Virus record (IMG/VR): IMGVR_UViG_3300042691_025149
Coordinates: 1 to 33,361 of that record
DNA: 33,361 nucleotides
DNA from: a virus
Reading direction: 5' to 3' (one strand)
The position numbers were made by a program, and so were the translations under genes. Of this stretch, positions 21,237 through 28,456 are shown piece by piece; within the stretch, counting starts at the first letter, position 1; each line of letters opens with the position of its first letter. The notes beneath the pieces are model-generated. The model saw only the letters and a list, made by a program, of their open reading frames with translations. It was not told where the DNA came from and made no database searches.

Positions 21237-21356
21237 AACGAGACATATTCATCATTGGTTGATAGCCTTGAGCGGATGGCAAACCGGGACTACGCAACGA
21301 AGCAGCCTAGCCAGCGCGATGAAAAGTCCCAATGGGGGACGAGAATATGTCTCGTT
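21237..21356 (+). ncRNA. Structured RNA block 5 with 14-bp closing helix
   Basis: AACGAGACATATTC (21237-21250) pairs perfectly with GAATATGTCTCGTT (21343-21356). Inner options: CATTGG/CCAATG, and GGGACT/AGTCCC. It lies between tRNA-Tyr and tRNA-Ile. No ORF is visible. Confidence 0.6.
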
Positions 21357-21360
21357 ATAC

Positions 21361-21435
21361 CGTCACTTAGCTCAGCCTGGTTAGAGCATCCGTCTGATAC
21401 ACGGAAGGTCCAAGGTTCAACTCCTTGAGTGACGA
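21361..21435 (+). tRNA. tRNA-Ile (GAT)
   Basis: Acceptor CGTCACT/AGTGACG, anticodon stem TCCGT/ACGGA, loop CTGATAC giving GAT, discriminator A. Confidence 0.95.
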
Positions 21436-21454
21436 TTTCCCTTTTTCTACCCAT

Positions 21455-22021
21455 ATGAATAATCTTATTGTTATCGGTCACCCCGACAGAAAGAGTTTTT
21501 GTTATAATGGTATCATGAAAACCATTCAACACGAACTCAAGCAACACAAACAAAATATAGAAATTATTGATCTATATAAAGACGATCTTTCTATTAAGAA
21601 AAAAGAAGTTATCCAGCATTATAAAGATCTTGTCACATGGGCAGACCGTATATATTTTATATCTCCTGTCTGGTGGTTCCGTTGTACTCCATTGATGGAA
21701 GAATTTTTTGATGTGGTATTCACGCCAGGATTTGCCTACAAGTTTATGCCATTAATTCCTAAGTATGGATATCCAAAACCATTATTATCTAATAAGAGAG
21801 TTAGAACATATTTAACGCACGGAGCTCCTGCGCTTCCGGTCTTGACTTTGTACCTCAATGCGGTTAAATTACGGTTATCCCTTGGTGTGTACTCATTCGT
21901 CTTCGGATGGTTTAAGGCAAAGACACGCCAGTTCTGGAGTGTTCCATTTGTTACCCAAGAGACACGGGAAAAGTATTTGGAGCAAGTAAAGAAGGATATT
22001 CAAAAAGACATTAAACGATAA
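21455..22021 (+). CDS. Flavodoxin-fold NAD(P)H oxidoreductase
   Basis: A 188-residue protein from MNNLIVIGHPDRKSFCYN; the frame is open upstream but only through tRNA-Ile. The first strand and phosphate-binding turn (IVIGHPDRKSF), SPVWWFRCTPLMEEFFD and GFAYKF match Flavodoxin_2 quinone reductases (MdaB/NQO-like), which bind FMN or FAD and reduce quinones. No clear ribosome site precedes the start. A metabolic or redox role in infection is inferred. Confidence 0.85.
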   Translation: MNNLIVIGHPDRKSFCYNGIMKTIQHELKQHKQNIEIIDLYKDDLSIKKKEVIQHYKDLVTWADRIYFISPVWWFRCTPLMEEFFDVVFTPGFAYKFMPLIPKYGYPKPLLSNKRVRTYLTHGAPALPVLTLYLNAVKLRLSLGVYSFVFGWFKAKTRQFWSVPFVTQETREKYLEQVKKDIQKDIKR

Positions 22022-22026
22022 AGGTT

Positions 22027-22386
22027 ATGCGATTCCTTACACGAAAGTTGGTACAGCCCGGCGACCTCAACGTTAATGGGACATTGTTTGGTGGTCGGTG
22101 TTTGGCATGGGTAGACGAAGAAGCGTCAATCTATGCAGCAATTGAAACACGGCACAAGAAAGTCGTTACCAAAAGTATTTCGGCAATCAACTTCGCCGCA
22201 CCGGCATTTCAAGGGGATGTCGTAGAAATTGGCATTGCCCTAAAGAAGATTGGTACAACATCTATCACCTTAGAAGTACAGGTACGTGATCTTACCACAC
22301 AACGAGTTATCGTGGATATTGACGAAATGATATTTGTGTGTGTTGATGAAAACGGGCGACCAACCAAACACAGTTTAGCAAAATAA
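22027..22386 (+). CDS. Hotdog-fold acyl-CoA thioesterase (YciA-like)
   Basis: A 119-residue protein. The hotdog pattern is clear: NVNGTLFGGRCLAWVDEEAS carries the catalytic Asp (WVDE), then INFAAPAFQGDVVEIG and IVDIDEMIFVCVD. It hydrolyses acyl-CoA thioesters and probably acts as a multimer. It is transcribed with the flavodoxin-fold and PQ-loop genes. Such enzymes are rare in phages, so lipid or CoA metabolism may be reshaped. Confidence 0.88.
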   Translation: MRFLTRKLVQPGDLNVNGTLFGGRCLAWVDEEASIYAAIETRHKKVVTKSISAINFAAPAFQGDVVEIGIALKKIGTTSITLEVQVRDLTTQRVIVDIDEMIFVCVDENGRPTKHSLAK

Positions 22387-22387
22387 T

Positions 22388-22678
22388 ATGGAATTAATCG
22401 GTTATATCGGCAGTATCTTTCTCACGATCAATGCGGTACCAGAATTGATCAGAACGATACAAGACAAACGATGTCATATTGGATGGCCCATGCTGGTCTT
22501 GTGGTTTCTGGGTGAAGTTTTCATGACGATTTACGCACTCTCGTTACATAACATTCCTCTCATTTTGAATTACGTTTTCAACTTCTTAGTCGTCATTATC
22601 ATGTTGTGGTACAAGTTCCAGACTATGCATTTACAGCACGGCTATAATATATTGAGAAAGAAACACTTAAATCTATGA
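22388..22678 (+). CDS. PQ-loop/SemiSWEET-like membrane protein
   Basis: A 96-residue protein with three transmembrane segments: LIGYIGSIFLTINAVPELIR, WPMLVLWFLGEVFMTIYAL and YVFNFLVVIIMLWYKF. The IGYIGS plus P(E)L arrangement matches PQ-loop repeat proteins such as bacterial SemiSWEET sugar transporters (about 90 residues), with PE in place of PQ. The substrate is unknown. Confidence 0.7.
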   Translation: MELIGYIGSIFLTINAVPELIRTIQDKRCHIGWPMLVLWFLGEVFMTIYALSLHNIPLILNYVFNFLVVIIMLWYKFQTMHLQHGYNILRKKHLNL

Positions 22679-23190
22679 AAGTCTTTATCGGAAAGTATCC
22701 AAAAAAAGCAGACCGTGAGCAAAAGATCAAGGTTCAGATTGACCCGTGGGATACATGGAGTATGGATAATACTCTTGCTCATATCATTGCTCCGATGTTG
22801 AAGCAACTCAAGGCAACGCAACATGGGGCACCCAACGTTGATGCAGAGGATGTTCCTGAAGAACTGCGAAAGCCCGAACTAGTTGGTGAATATGACGTAG
22901 ATGAGAATCATTTCAAGCGGTGGGAGTATGTATTAGATGAGATGATTTTTGCCTTTGAAAGTAAGCTCAATGATTGGGAAGAACAGTTCTGGAAGGTGAA
23001 ACCCGAAATTGATTGGAACGATCCGTTTGAAACTGGAAAGATAATGGACGGATTTTCTAAAGTGGATGTCAGTCCTCTCAAATGGAAAACTGAAGGGGAA
23101 TGTGATTGGGACGCACGAACAGCGTATCAAGCACGGATCAGTAATGGGTTTCGTCTTTTTGGTAAATACTACGAAGGACTATGGGATTAA
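22675..23190 (+). CDS. Conserved phage hypothetical protein
   Basis: A 171-residue acidic, Trp-rich protein. IDPWDTWSMDNTLAHIIAPM and LKQLKATQHGAPNVDAEDVP recall a conserved uncharacterised family seen in large phages. Later regions (WEEQFWKVKPEIDW, RISNGFRLFGKYYEGLW) look helical. The function is unknown. It overlaps the PQ-loop gene by 4 bp. Confidence 0.65.
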   Translation: MKVFIGKYPKKADREQKIKVQIDPWDTWSMDNTLAHIIAPMLKQLKATQHGAPNVDAEDVPEELRKPELVGEYDVDENHFKRWEYVLDEMIFAFESKLNDWEEQFWKVKPEIDWNDPFETGKIMDGFSKVDVSPLKWKTEGECDWDARTAYQARISNGFRLFGKYYEGLWD

Positions 23191-23193
23191 ATT

Positions 23194-24042
23194 ATGAAAA
23201 AACTATTTCTTGCTTTACTACTCGCAGTTAATACTGCACACGCACAAGTTGTTTCACAACAGAATTTGGTACAACAGGACTTGGGATGGTATACCGTCAC
23301 CCAAGGAAATGGAAATGCTACGGTCACAGGCGCAAATCCACGATATGGGTTTGGTGATGTCGGTGAGCAATCTTTACAACTCCAAACATCAGGTAAGATG
23401 AACGATTGGATCTTTGCTTACCGATACGCAGAAACCAATTGGGGTATGTTATCTGATATCACCAACTTGAGTTTTGATTGGTTCCGTGTCTCTAATCCGA
23501 ATTGGGATGCGGATATAACCAAGGATGGCATTCAACTATATGATTGGAAGTATAAGTCACCTGCGTTTCGTTTGTTCTTTAGTGACCATACAGAGATTGT
23601 ATGGGAAAATTATTTCAATCGTCCAATTGACAACGATTTAAGTTATGTTGATACATGGCAGACTTCAGACATGATGAATGGCAATTTCTGGTATCGTGAT
23701 GGGGTTGGGTATAGTCTGAATACGAATCCTTGTACTACCAATGAAATGCCAATTTGGGGCGGGAATGTACAAACGTTGAGTATCACAAAACTTATTGATT
23801 GCTACGGTGACAAGCAAGTAGTTGGTGTTGGGGTTGGATTGGGTAGTCAATGGCCGTATCAGTACAAAGGGTTTGTGGATAACGTGAGAATTTCCAGTAG
23901 GGGTAATGAAGTCTTGAATACCAATTTTGATCGTCGTGGTCATGGTCCTGTAACTACGGTTCCTGAACCCACTACATACGCAATGATGTTATTGGGATTG
24001 GTCGGACTTGGATTTGTAGCACGAGGACGGAAGACTTCATGA
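23194..24042 (+). CDS. PEP-CTERM exported protein
   Basis: A 282-residue protein. An N-terminal signal (KKLFLALLLAVNTAHA) precedes a beta-rich domain with aromatic repeats. The C-terminus is VPEPTTYAMMLLGLVGL, a PEP motif and hydrophobic helix, then ARGRK. Host exosortase cleaves this signal and anchors or releases such proteins, often with exopolysaccharide. Finding one in a phage implies a host with an exosortase system. It overlaps the following gene (ATGA). Confidence 0.85.
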   Translation: MKKLFLALLLAVNTAHAQVVSQQNLVQQDLGWYTVTQGNGNATVTGANPRYGFGDVGEQSLQLQTSGKMNDWIFAYRYAETNWGMLSDITNLSFDWFRVSNPNWDADITKDGIQLYDWKYKSPAFRLFFSDHTEIVWENYFNRPIDNDLSYVDTWQTSDMMNGNFWYRDGVGYSLNTNPCTTNEMPIWGGNVQTLSITKLIDCYGDKQVVGVGVGLGSQWPYQYKGFVDNVRISSRGNEVLNTNFDRRGHGPVTTVPEPTTYAMMLLGLVGLGFVARGRKTS

Positions 24043-24134
24043 TTGGAGCGTTTCTTTGGTTTGGTGTCATTGTCATTACCGCATGTGGTGGCACCTACCT
24101 TGCTCATAGATTTTTACGACACGAGGAAGAATAA
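24039..24134 (+). CDS. 31-residue single-TM peptide
   Basis: MIGAFLWFGVIVITACGGTY and a charged end HRFLRHEEE. The helix and the ATGA overlap with the previous gene, plus the overlap with the next ATG, suggest a coupled small-membrane-peptide gene. A lipobox-like ITAC occurs but is not a clear signal. Confidence 0.5.
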   Translation: MIGAFLWFGVIVITACGGTYLAHRFLRHEEE

Positions 24135-24256
24135 TGTTTATCGTCGGTATTATTGTTATCGTATGTTGTATCTTTATCGCAATCCAATGGACCGAAGGGA
24201 TAGATGACATGATGAAGGATCATCCCGATTACAAGGGTGAGGATTTTCTACAATAA
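24134..24256 (+). CDS. 40-residue single-TM peptide
   Basis: MFIVGIIVIVCCIFIAIQWT and a charged end. It overlaps the previous stop by 1 bp. Two tiny membrane peptides in a row may act as membrane modulators; the function is unknown. Confidence 0.5.
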   Translation: MFIVGIIVIVCCIFIAIQWTEGIDDMMKDHPDYKGEDFLQ

Positions 24257-24263
24257 GTCATAT

Positions 24264-24336
24264 TCCCAGATAGCTCAGTCGGTAGAGCAGGTGACTGTTA
24301 ATCACCGGGTCGGGGGTTCAAGTCCCTCTCTGGGAG
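24264..24336 (+). tRNA. tRNA-Asn (GTT)
   Basis: Acceptor TCCCAGA/TCTGGGA, anticodon stem GTGA/TCAC, loop CTGTTAA giving GTT, discriminator G. Confidence 0.95.
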
Positions 24337-24338
24337 CT

Positions 24339-24391
24339 TTCCTGCGAAAACATGGATGGTGTGCAGGAACCATTCTAGAGTCCGTGTTTTC
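24339..24391 (+). ncRNA. Compact pseudoknot RNA between two tRNAs
   Basis: TTCCTGC (24339-24345) pairs with GCAGGAA (24363-24369). GAAAACATGGA inside that loop (24346-24356) pairs with TCCGTGTTTTC (24381-24391) beyond it, an H-type pseudoknot; TGGT/ACCA can extend it. tRNA-Asn ends 2 bp before and tRNA-Trp starts 2 bp after. Confidence 0.6.
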
Positions 24392-24393
24392 AT

Positions 24394-24466
24394 GCGTTCG
24401 TAGCTCAATTGGTAGAGCACTAGTCTCCAAAACTAGGGGTTGGGGGTTCAAGTCCCTCCGGACGTG
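24394..24466 (+). tRNA. tRNA-Trp (CCA)
   Basis: Acceptor GCGTTCG/CGGACGT with G-U pairs, discriminator G, anticodon stem CTAGT/ACTAG, loop CTCCAAA giving CCA. Confidence 0.95.
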
Positions 24467-24468
24467 CT

Positions 24469-24490
24469 CTGGACAAGATAGTCCAGTTTT
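24469..24490 (+). terminator. Terminator after tRNA-Trp
   Basis: CTGGAC (24469-24474) pairs with GTCCAG (24481-24486), then TTTT. Confidence 0.7.
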
Positions 24491-24493
24491 AAG

Positions 24494-24526
24494 ACAACCA
24501 CATATTGTACGGTTGTTAGTTTTTTT
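24494..24526 (+). terminator. Second terminator
   Basis: ACAACC (24494-24499) pairs with GGTTGT (24511-24516), followed by a T7 run. Tandem with the preceding hairpin, it would stop tRNA-array transcription before the lipoprotein gene. Confidence 0.75.
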
Positions 24527-24546
24527 CACTTTATAGGGAGTAGAAC

Positions 24547-25674
24547 ATGAAGAGAGTTTTGTTTGCAGCAATTGCAGTATTCAGTCTCGCCGCATGTACC
24601 GAAGCAGTGGTTGCCCCAACGCCGGTCACGCCGGCTGTTACAACGGTAGCACTCAACGTTACGGCTGCGCAGATTGAAGTCGGTCGCACGATTAATATTA
24701 CCCCAACGGTCAAGGATCAACGAGATTCGGTGATGACGGGTAAGACGGTTACGTGGTCATCCAATAACACGCCAGTTGCCACGGTTTCATCCACTGGTAT
24801 TGTCACGGGTGTCACGAAGGGTCAGGCGACGATTATGGCTACCGTTGAAGGAAAGATTGCCACCGCCACTGTATTCGTGACGGACGCATCAGTTGCCACG
24901 GTATCCTTGGTCGCAGCAGTTCCCACCCCGTTCTTTGTGGGACAGACCGTACTTGCGACCGCTTCTCCACGAGACATTAACAACAATGTTCTTGGTGGTT
25001 TTGCAGTCACATGGACATCCAGTAATACTGCCGTCGCTACCGTATCCGCAACAGGATTGATTACCGCGGTGTCCGCTGGTTCGACCACTATTACTGCGAC
25101 CTCAAGCGGTAAGTCAGCAAGTTTAGTGGTTAATACGTCATTGGTTCCCGTATCCACCGTTACCGTCACCGCACTCAAGCCCGCACAAATTGGACGGAAT
25201 ATCCAGTTGTTTAGTACGTTGAAGAGCACGGGCGGTACGACACTCACCGCAGACCAGCGTATCTTTGGATGGGCGAGTACGGATACCACGGTTGCCACCG
25301 TATCAGCAACAGGTGTATTGACCGGCATTTCGGCAGGTACCGCAGTCGTTACATGTGTTGTGGAAGGCAAGGTGGGACTATTTAACGTTACCGTCAGTCA
25401 AGTCGGTATTCAGTATCTTACCGTGACACCTGACAGTGTAGATATCAAGGTTGGTGGGACGCGTCAGTTTAGTGCACAGGCGTTTGATGCAGATAGTGTG
25501 GTTCTGTCCACCGCAGCATTGAATGGTCGCATCTTTACGTGGACTTCTTCAGATCTCACGTTGGCTGCAGTGTCCGCCAACGGATTGGTCACGGGTCTGT
25601 CCACTGGTAGGGCTGATATCACCGCAACGGTTGGTACGGTCACCAAGACGGCAAAGGCAGTTATCGTTCCGTAA
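24547..25674 (+). CDS. Ig-like (Big2) repeat lipoprotein
   Basis: A 375-residue protein. Signal RVLFAAIAVFSLAAC has a lipobox at Cys17. The rest is repeated Big2-like domains, each ending TWSSNNTPVATVSSTGIV or TWTSSNTAVATVSATGLI and TAVSAGSTTITATSSGK. At least four repeats are visible. Big2 domains are surface-adhesive; proteins of exactly this type are frequent in Gemmatimonadota. The role may be surface masking, adhesion or superinfection exclusion. GGGAGTAGAAC precedes the ATG. Confidence 0.88.
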   Translation: MKRVLFAAIAVFSLAACTEAVVAPTPVTPAVTTVALNVTAAQIEVGRTINITPTVKDQRDSVMTGKTVTWSSNNTPVATVSSTGIVTGVTKGQATIMATVEGKIATATVFVTDASVATVSLVAAVPTPFFVGQTVLATASPRDINNNVLGGFAVTWTSSNTAVATVSATGLITAVSAGSTTITATSSGKSASLVVNTSLVPVSTVTVTALKPAQIGRNIQLFSTLKSTGGTTLTADQRIFGWASTDTTVATVSATGVLTGISAGTAVVTCVVEGKVGLFNVTVSQVGIQYLTVTPDSVDIKVGGTRQFSAQAFDADSVVLSTAALNGRIFTWTSSDLTLAAVSANGLVTGLSTGRADITATVGTVTKTAKAVIVP

Positions 25675-25683
25675 TACAAACGT

Positions 25684-25767
25684 GTGAGCATGTCTTCCTA
25701 CCATTTGGTATAGTCATCTCACTACTCACCGCCAGTTGGGTACAACGGGGTCGCTCCCCGAACTGGC
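25684..25767 (+). ncRNA. Structured spacer before tRNA-Asp
   Basis: Two hairpins: GTGAG/CTCAC (25684-25722), and GCCAGTT (25731-25737)/AACTGGC (25761-25767) enclosing CGGGG/CCCCG (25746-25760). No ORF. It resembles the spacers in the main array. Confidence 0.45.
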
Positions 25768-25771
25768 AGTT

Positions 25772-25843
25772 GGAGCATTGGTCTATCGGTTAGGACGACA
25801 GCCTGTCACGCTGTAAGGACGAGTTCGACTCTCGTATGTTCCG
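25772..25843 (+). tRNA. tRNA-Asp (GTC)
   Basis: Acceptor GGAGCAT/ATGTTCC, discriminator G, anticodon stem CAGC/GCTG, loop CTGTCAC giving GTC. Its 3' half is duplicated at 26919. Confidence 0.95.
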
Positions 25844-25873
25844 TTACTTTGTATAGTGTTGGACTGGCTCGTG
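25810..25873 (+). repeat. 64-bp direct repeat, copy 1 (in tRNA-Asp)
   Basis: Identical to 26919-26982. It covers the last 34 bases of tRNA-Asp and 30 bases beyond. The two copies are 1109 bp apart and enclose the glycosyltransferase-like gene, the layout of an attL/attR pair or a recombination duplicate. Confidence 0.9.
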
Positions 25874-25934
25874 TTACTACTACACGACATAACCGGAGAA
25901 ACGTTTATACATAACATCAGAGGAAAAAGCGTAC

Positions 25935-26858
25935 ATGAAAATTAATATATATGCACTTCCCAGAGATGATAATTGGAGTTTTACCGCATTTCATTATAGA
26001 TTTTATGAGTATTTATCTAAAAATTGTCCTTCTGGAATTGAACTTGTCTTAAAAGACCGAGAGATAGAGAAAAATTTACGAGGTGTAAGTGATCAGTGGC
26101 ACGGTGCATGCAAATTTGGAGGATTTTATACTATAATAGAAAATGATGTCACTAAAAAATATATTTTAATTTCTTTTTGGGACAGACTTGAAGATGTAGT
26201 ATATCACAGAGATGGTACAGACTGGGATTATGAAAATTGCGTACAATTATTGACAAGTACCGGTGTGCACAGTAAATTTTGGAAATTTACATATACGCCG
26301 TTCACGTTCATCCCAACCACTGTATATATTGAAAATAAAATTGAAGATTTATATAATGCTAATATTCCAAAGGTCATACATGATAAACTAAAGTTTAACG
26401 GAAAGCTTTATGATTTTAGAAGATATATGGCGTCGGATAACCGATTTAATGTAACAGAGGATTATTATACTCCGGATGAATATTTCGAAGATCTTACTAC
26501 ACATAGAATTGCATTGGGACTTCCTGGTGCAGCGGAAACGTGTAACCGTGACGTAGAAATATTAGGACTCGGGAACGTATTACTGCGAAAAAAGATAACC
26601 GCTAAATATCACAACGAACTCATCCCGGATTATCATTATGCAGCTGTTGAATATGAAGACATTCAAAATGAACCGTCTGATATATATTGGAAAACATTAG
26701 CCGATCGTTATCTGGAAAAATTTGAACAGATAAAAAACGATGATGAATATTTAAACTTCTTGGCTAAGAACGGACGCGATTGGTACGCAGAAAATGCAAA
26801 AATAGATTCGGCTATAAAATTGGCAGCAAAAATAATTGATTTTAACAAATTATTATAA
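25935..26858 (+). CDS. Glycosyltransferase-like protein on a repeat-flanked segment
   Basis: A 307-residue, AT-rich gene. The C-terminal third, ALGLPGAAETCNRDVEILGL plus NVLLRK and PDYHYAAVEYED, fits the nucleotide-sugar-binding and acidic region of exostosin/fucosyltransferase-like enzymes found in phages. The N-terminus (INIYALPRDDNWSFTAFH) is an open start to a Rossmann-type domain. It may modify surface glycans or DNA. GAGGAAAAAGCG precedes the ATG. It is probably acquired cargo. Confidence 0.6.
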   Translation: MKINIYALPRDDNWSFTAFHYRFYEYLSKNCPSGIELVLKDREIEKNLRGVSDQWHGACKFGGFYTIIENDVTKKYILISFWDRLEDVVYHRDGTDWDYENCVQLLTSTGVHSKFWKFTYTPFTFIPTTVYIENKIEDLYNANIPKVIHDKLKFNGKLYDFRRYMASDNRFNVTEDYYTPDEYFEDLTTHRIALGLPGAAETCNRDVEILGLGNVLLRKKITAKYHNELIPDYHYAAVEYEDIQNEPSDIYWKTLADRYLEKFEQIKNDDEYLNFLAKNGRDWYAENAKIDSAIKLAAKIIDFNKLL

Positions 26859-26918
26859 CGTAAATTGAATTTGTCTAGTCCGTTTGTAACTACCGCTTCA
26901 CTACATTTGTTTGCTTTA

Positions 26919-26982
26919 GCTGTAAGGACGAGTTCGACTCTCGTATGTTCCGTTACTTTGTATAGTGTTGGACTGGCTCGTG
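26919..26982 (+). repeat. 64-bp direct repeat, copy 2
   Basis: A perfect copy of 25810-25873 carrying only the 3' part of tRNA-Asp, so it is not a functional tRNA. It lies 60 bp after the glycosyltransferase stop and runs into the end of the next gene. Confidence 0.9.
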
Positions 26983-27192
26983 ATGTTGCTTATGGTCCTT
27001 GGGTTCTGGGCGCCCAACGTGTGGCGGTTTAGTTTTCCCCTGCGCATATTTCACCGCATCTTCCCGATCTATAAAGTATCGGATATCCCCCGTATTACTT
27101 TTCGCACCATAAAACTTTTTCGGCGTGACCCATACTTCGCCATCGCTATATTCTTCGGTGCGTTCCATTAAGATGTCAAGTAATGATATCAT
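26953..27192 (-). CDS. Small hypothetical protein ending in the repeat
   Basis: A 79-residue protein starting MISLLDILMERTEEYSDGE. Middle YFIDREDAVKYAQGKTK looks like a conserved small phage protein. The last residues (about 10) are encoded by repeat copy 2, so the original C-terminus may have been replaced when the segment formed. Its start overlaps the next gene's end by 17 bp. Confidence 0.6.
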   Translation of the reverse strand: MISLLDILMERTEEYSDGEVWVTPKKFYGAKSNTGDIRYFIDREDAVKYAQGKTKPPHVGRPEPKDHKQHHEPVQHYTK

Positions 27193-28432
27193 GTCGTGAG
27201 GAAAAATTGGCTTTGATTTTTTCTAGTAAACTTTCTCGTTTCACAGAAAAAAATAAGGCACGGTTGTGTTCTAATATATATTTATCTCGTTTATATAAAT
27301 CATATAACGTGGATTGATTCATGTCCAATAATTTCTTCACGGATGCAAAATATTGATACAGTCGTGACTCACGACCATCATTGGGAATCACCGGGTCGTC
27401 CGGAATATCATCATAACTATAATCAATCCAATCGGGTAATAGAAATCCATACGACTTAATATCTTTTATTAATCCCGAATATCCGTACGGTAAAATAAAA
27501 TTTCCTTTGATGAGCGGATCCCATGTTTTTTCCGTAATAGCACGATACCCCGTGGTTCGTACACATGTTTCACCATAAATGGATACGATACTATCCTCAT
27601 AATATCGGTTGTGTGCAGGCCAAAACGTTCCTCCTCCCTGACTAAACAATACGTCTGTGATACGTGGTGTCATTTCTTGTGCATCAATAACAATTCCGTT
27701 TGACTGATCACCTATATAACCTTTGGTTGGATCTAAGACCTCTCGCAATAAACGTCTAGCAAGCGTTCTATACGGAACGTATAGTTCGTCAGATATTTCA
27801 TACGTACGCATAATTGCAAGATAATGTTTAGCAGTTACGTTTTTTTCAATCGGATTTAACGTATACATTGCTTGAGTGGCATCATACGTATACAGTCGAT
27901 CACGTAAATCGTGCGCAGTATATTCACAGAAATATACAATATGTCGATGCCAACATAAATCATAAAAAAGCACATCGTTAGGCAACGTGTCAGTAGTATC
28001 CCGAGTATGTAAGCTATGATCTATAAACACTAGATTATTCTGCTTCACCATTTCACGTAGAAATTTGGTCGTTGGTGCGTCTCGCGGCTCGTCAAAAAAC
28101 CAGTCGTACATGTGTTCGTATAGATGAAATACATTCAACACAATGACCTTTTTCTCACCAATAACTCCGTGTCGTTGAATGTACGCCCAACACTCGTTCA
28201 TAGTATCTATGTCTAAATAAAGTAGGACGATCCAATCACTGTCCTCAAACGAAGTTGTATAGGCGATCTGATCTGTGTGGGGATCCCAGTCAAACAACAT
28301 GGAATGGCCCGTATTAAATTTGGTGGGGTTACTTGGGTCGGATGGCATCCATATTTTAATCATAGCGCTAGCTCGCTCAATGGGTACCCCTATACATATC
28401 TTGACAGCGCTCTTCCCAAAGGGTATATTCAT
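27176..28432 (-). CDS. Glycosyltransferase-like protein
   Basis: A 418-residue protein from MNIPFGKSAVK; a longer form would need a TTG start and overlap the sigma gene. The C-terminal region TGYRAITEKTWDPLIKGNFI, LPYGYSGLIKDIKSYGFLLP matches a phage and bacterial glycosyltransferase-like family, where TEK.W.PL and the following lysine bind a sugar-nucleotide. N-terminal WIVLLYLDID resembles an Asp-rich metal site. The target may be LPS, tail protein or DNA. Confidence 0.65.
   Translation of the reverse strand: MNIPFGKSAVKICIGVPIERASAMIKIWMPSDPSNPTKFNTGHSMLFDWDPHTDQIAYTTSFEDSDWIVLLYLDIDTMNECWAYIQRHGVIGEKKVIVLNVFHLYEHMYDWFFDEPRDAPTTKFLREMVKQNNLVFIDHSLHTRDTTDTLPNDVLFYDLCWHRHIVYFCEYTAHDLRDRLYTYDATQAMYTLNPIEKNVTAKHYLAIMRTYEISDELYVPYRTLARRLLREVLDPTKGYIGDQSNGIVIDAQEMTPRITDVLFSQGGGTFWPAHNRYYEDSIVSIYGETCVRTTGYRAITEKTWDPLIKGNFILPYGYSGLIKDIKSYGFLLPDWIDYSYDDIPDDPVIPNDGRESRLYQYFASVKKLLDMNQSTLYDLYKRDKYILEHNRALFFSVKRESLLEKIKANFSSRHDIIT
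28401..28429 (+). promoter_or_regulatory. Promoter for the late sigma gene
   Basis: TTGACA (28401-28406), exact 17-bp spacer, TATATT (28424-28429). It lies within the 5' end of the opposite-strand glycosyltransferase-like gene; the ATG follows at 28457. Confidence 0.85.
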
Positions 28433-28456
28433 ATCATACTCTTTCACCCTATATCT

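Noticed and set aside
28277-28456. A longer N-terminus for the sigma protein.
   Set aside because: It would run antisense inside the glycosyltransferase-like gene and upstream of the clear promoter.
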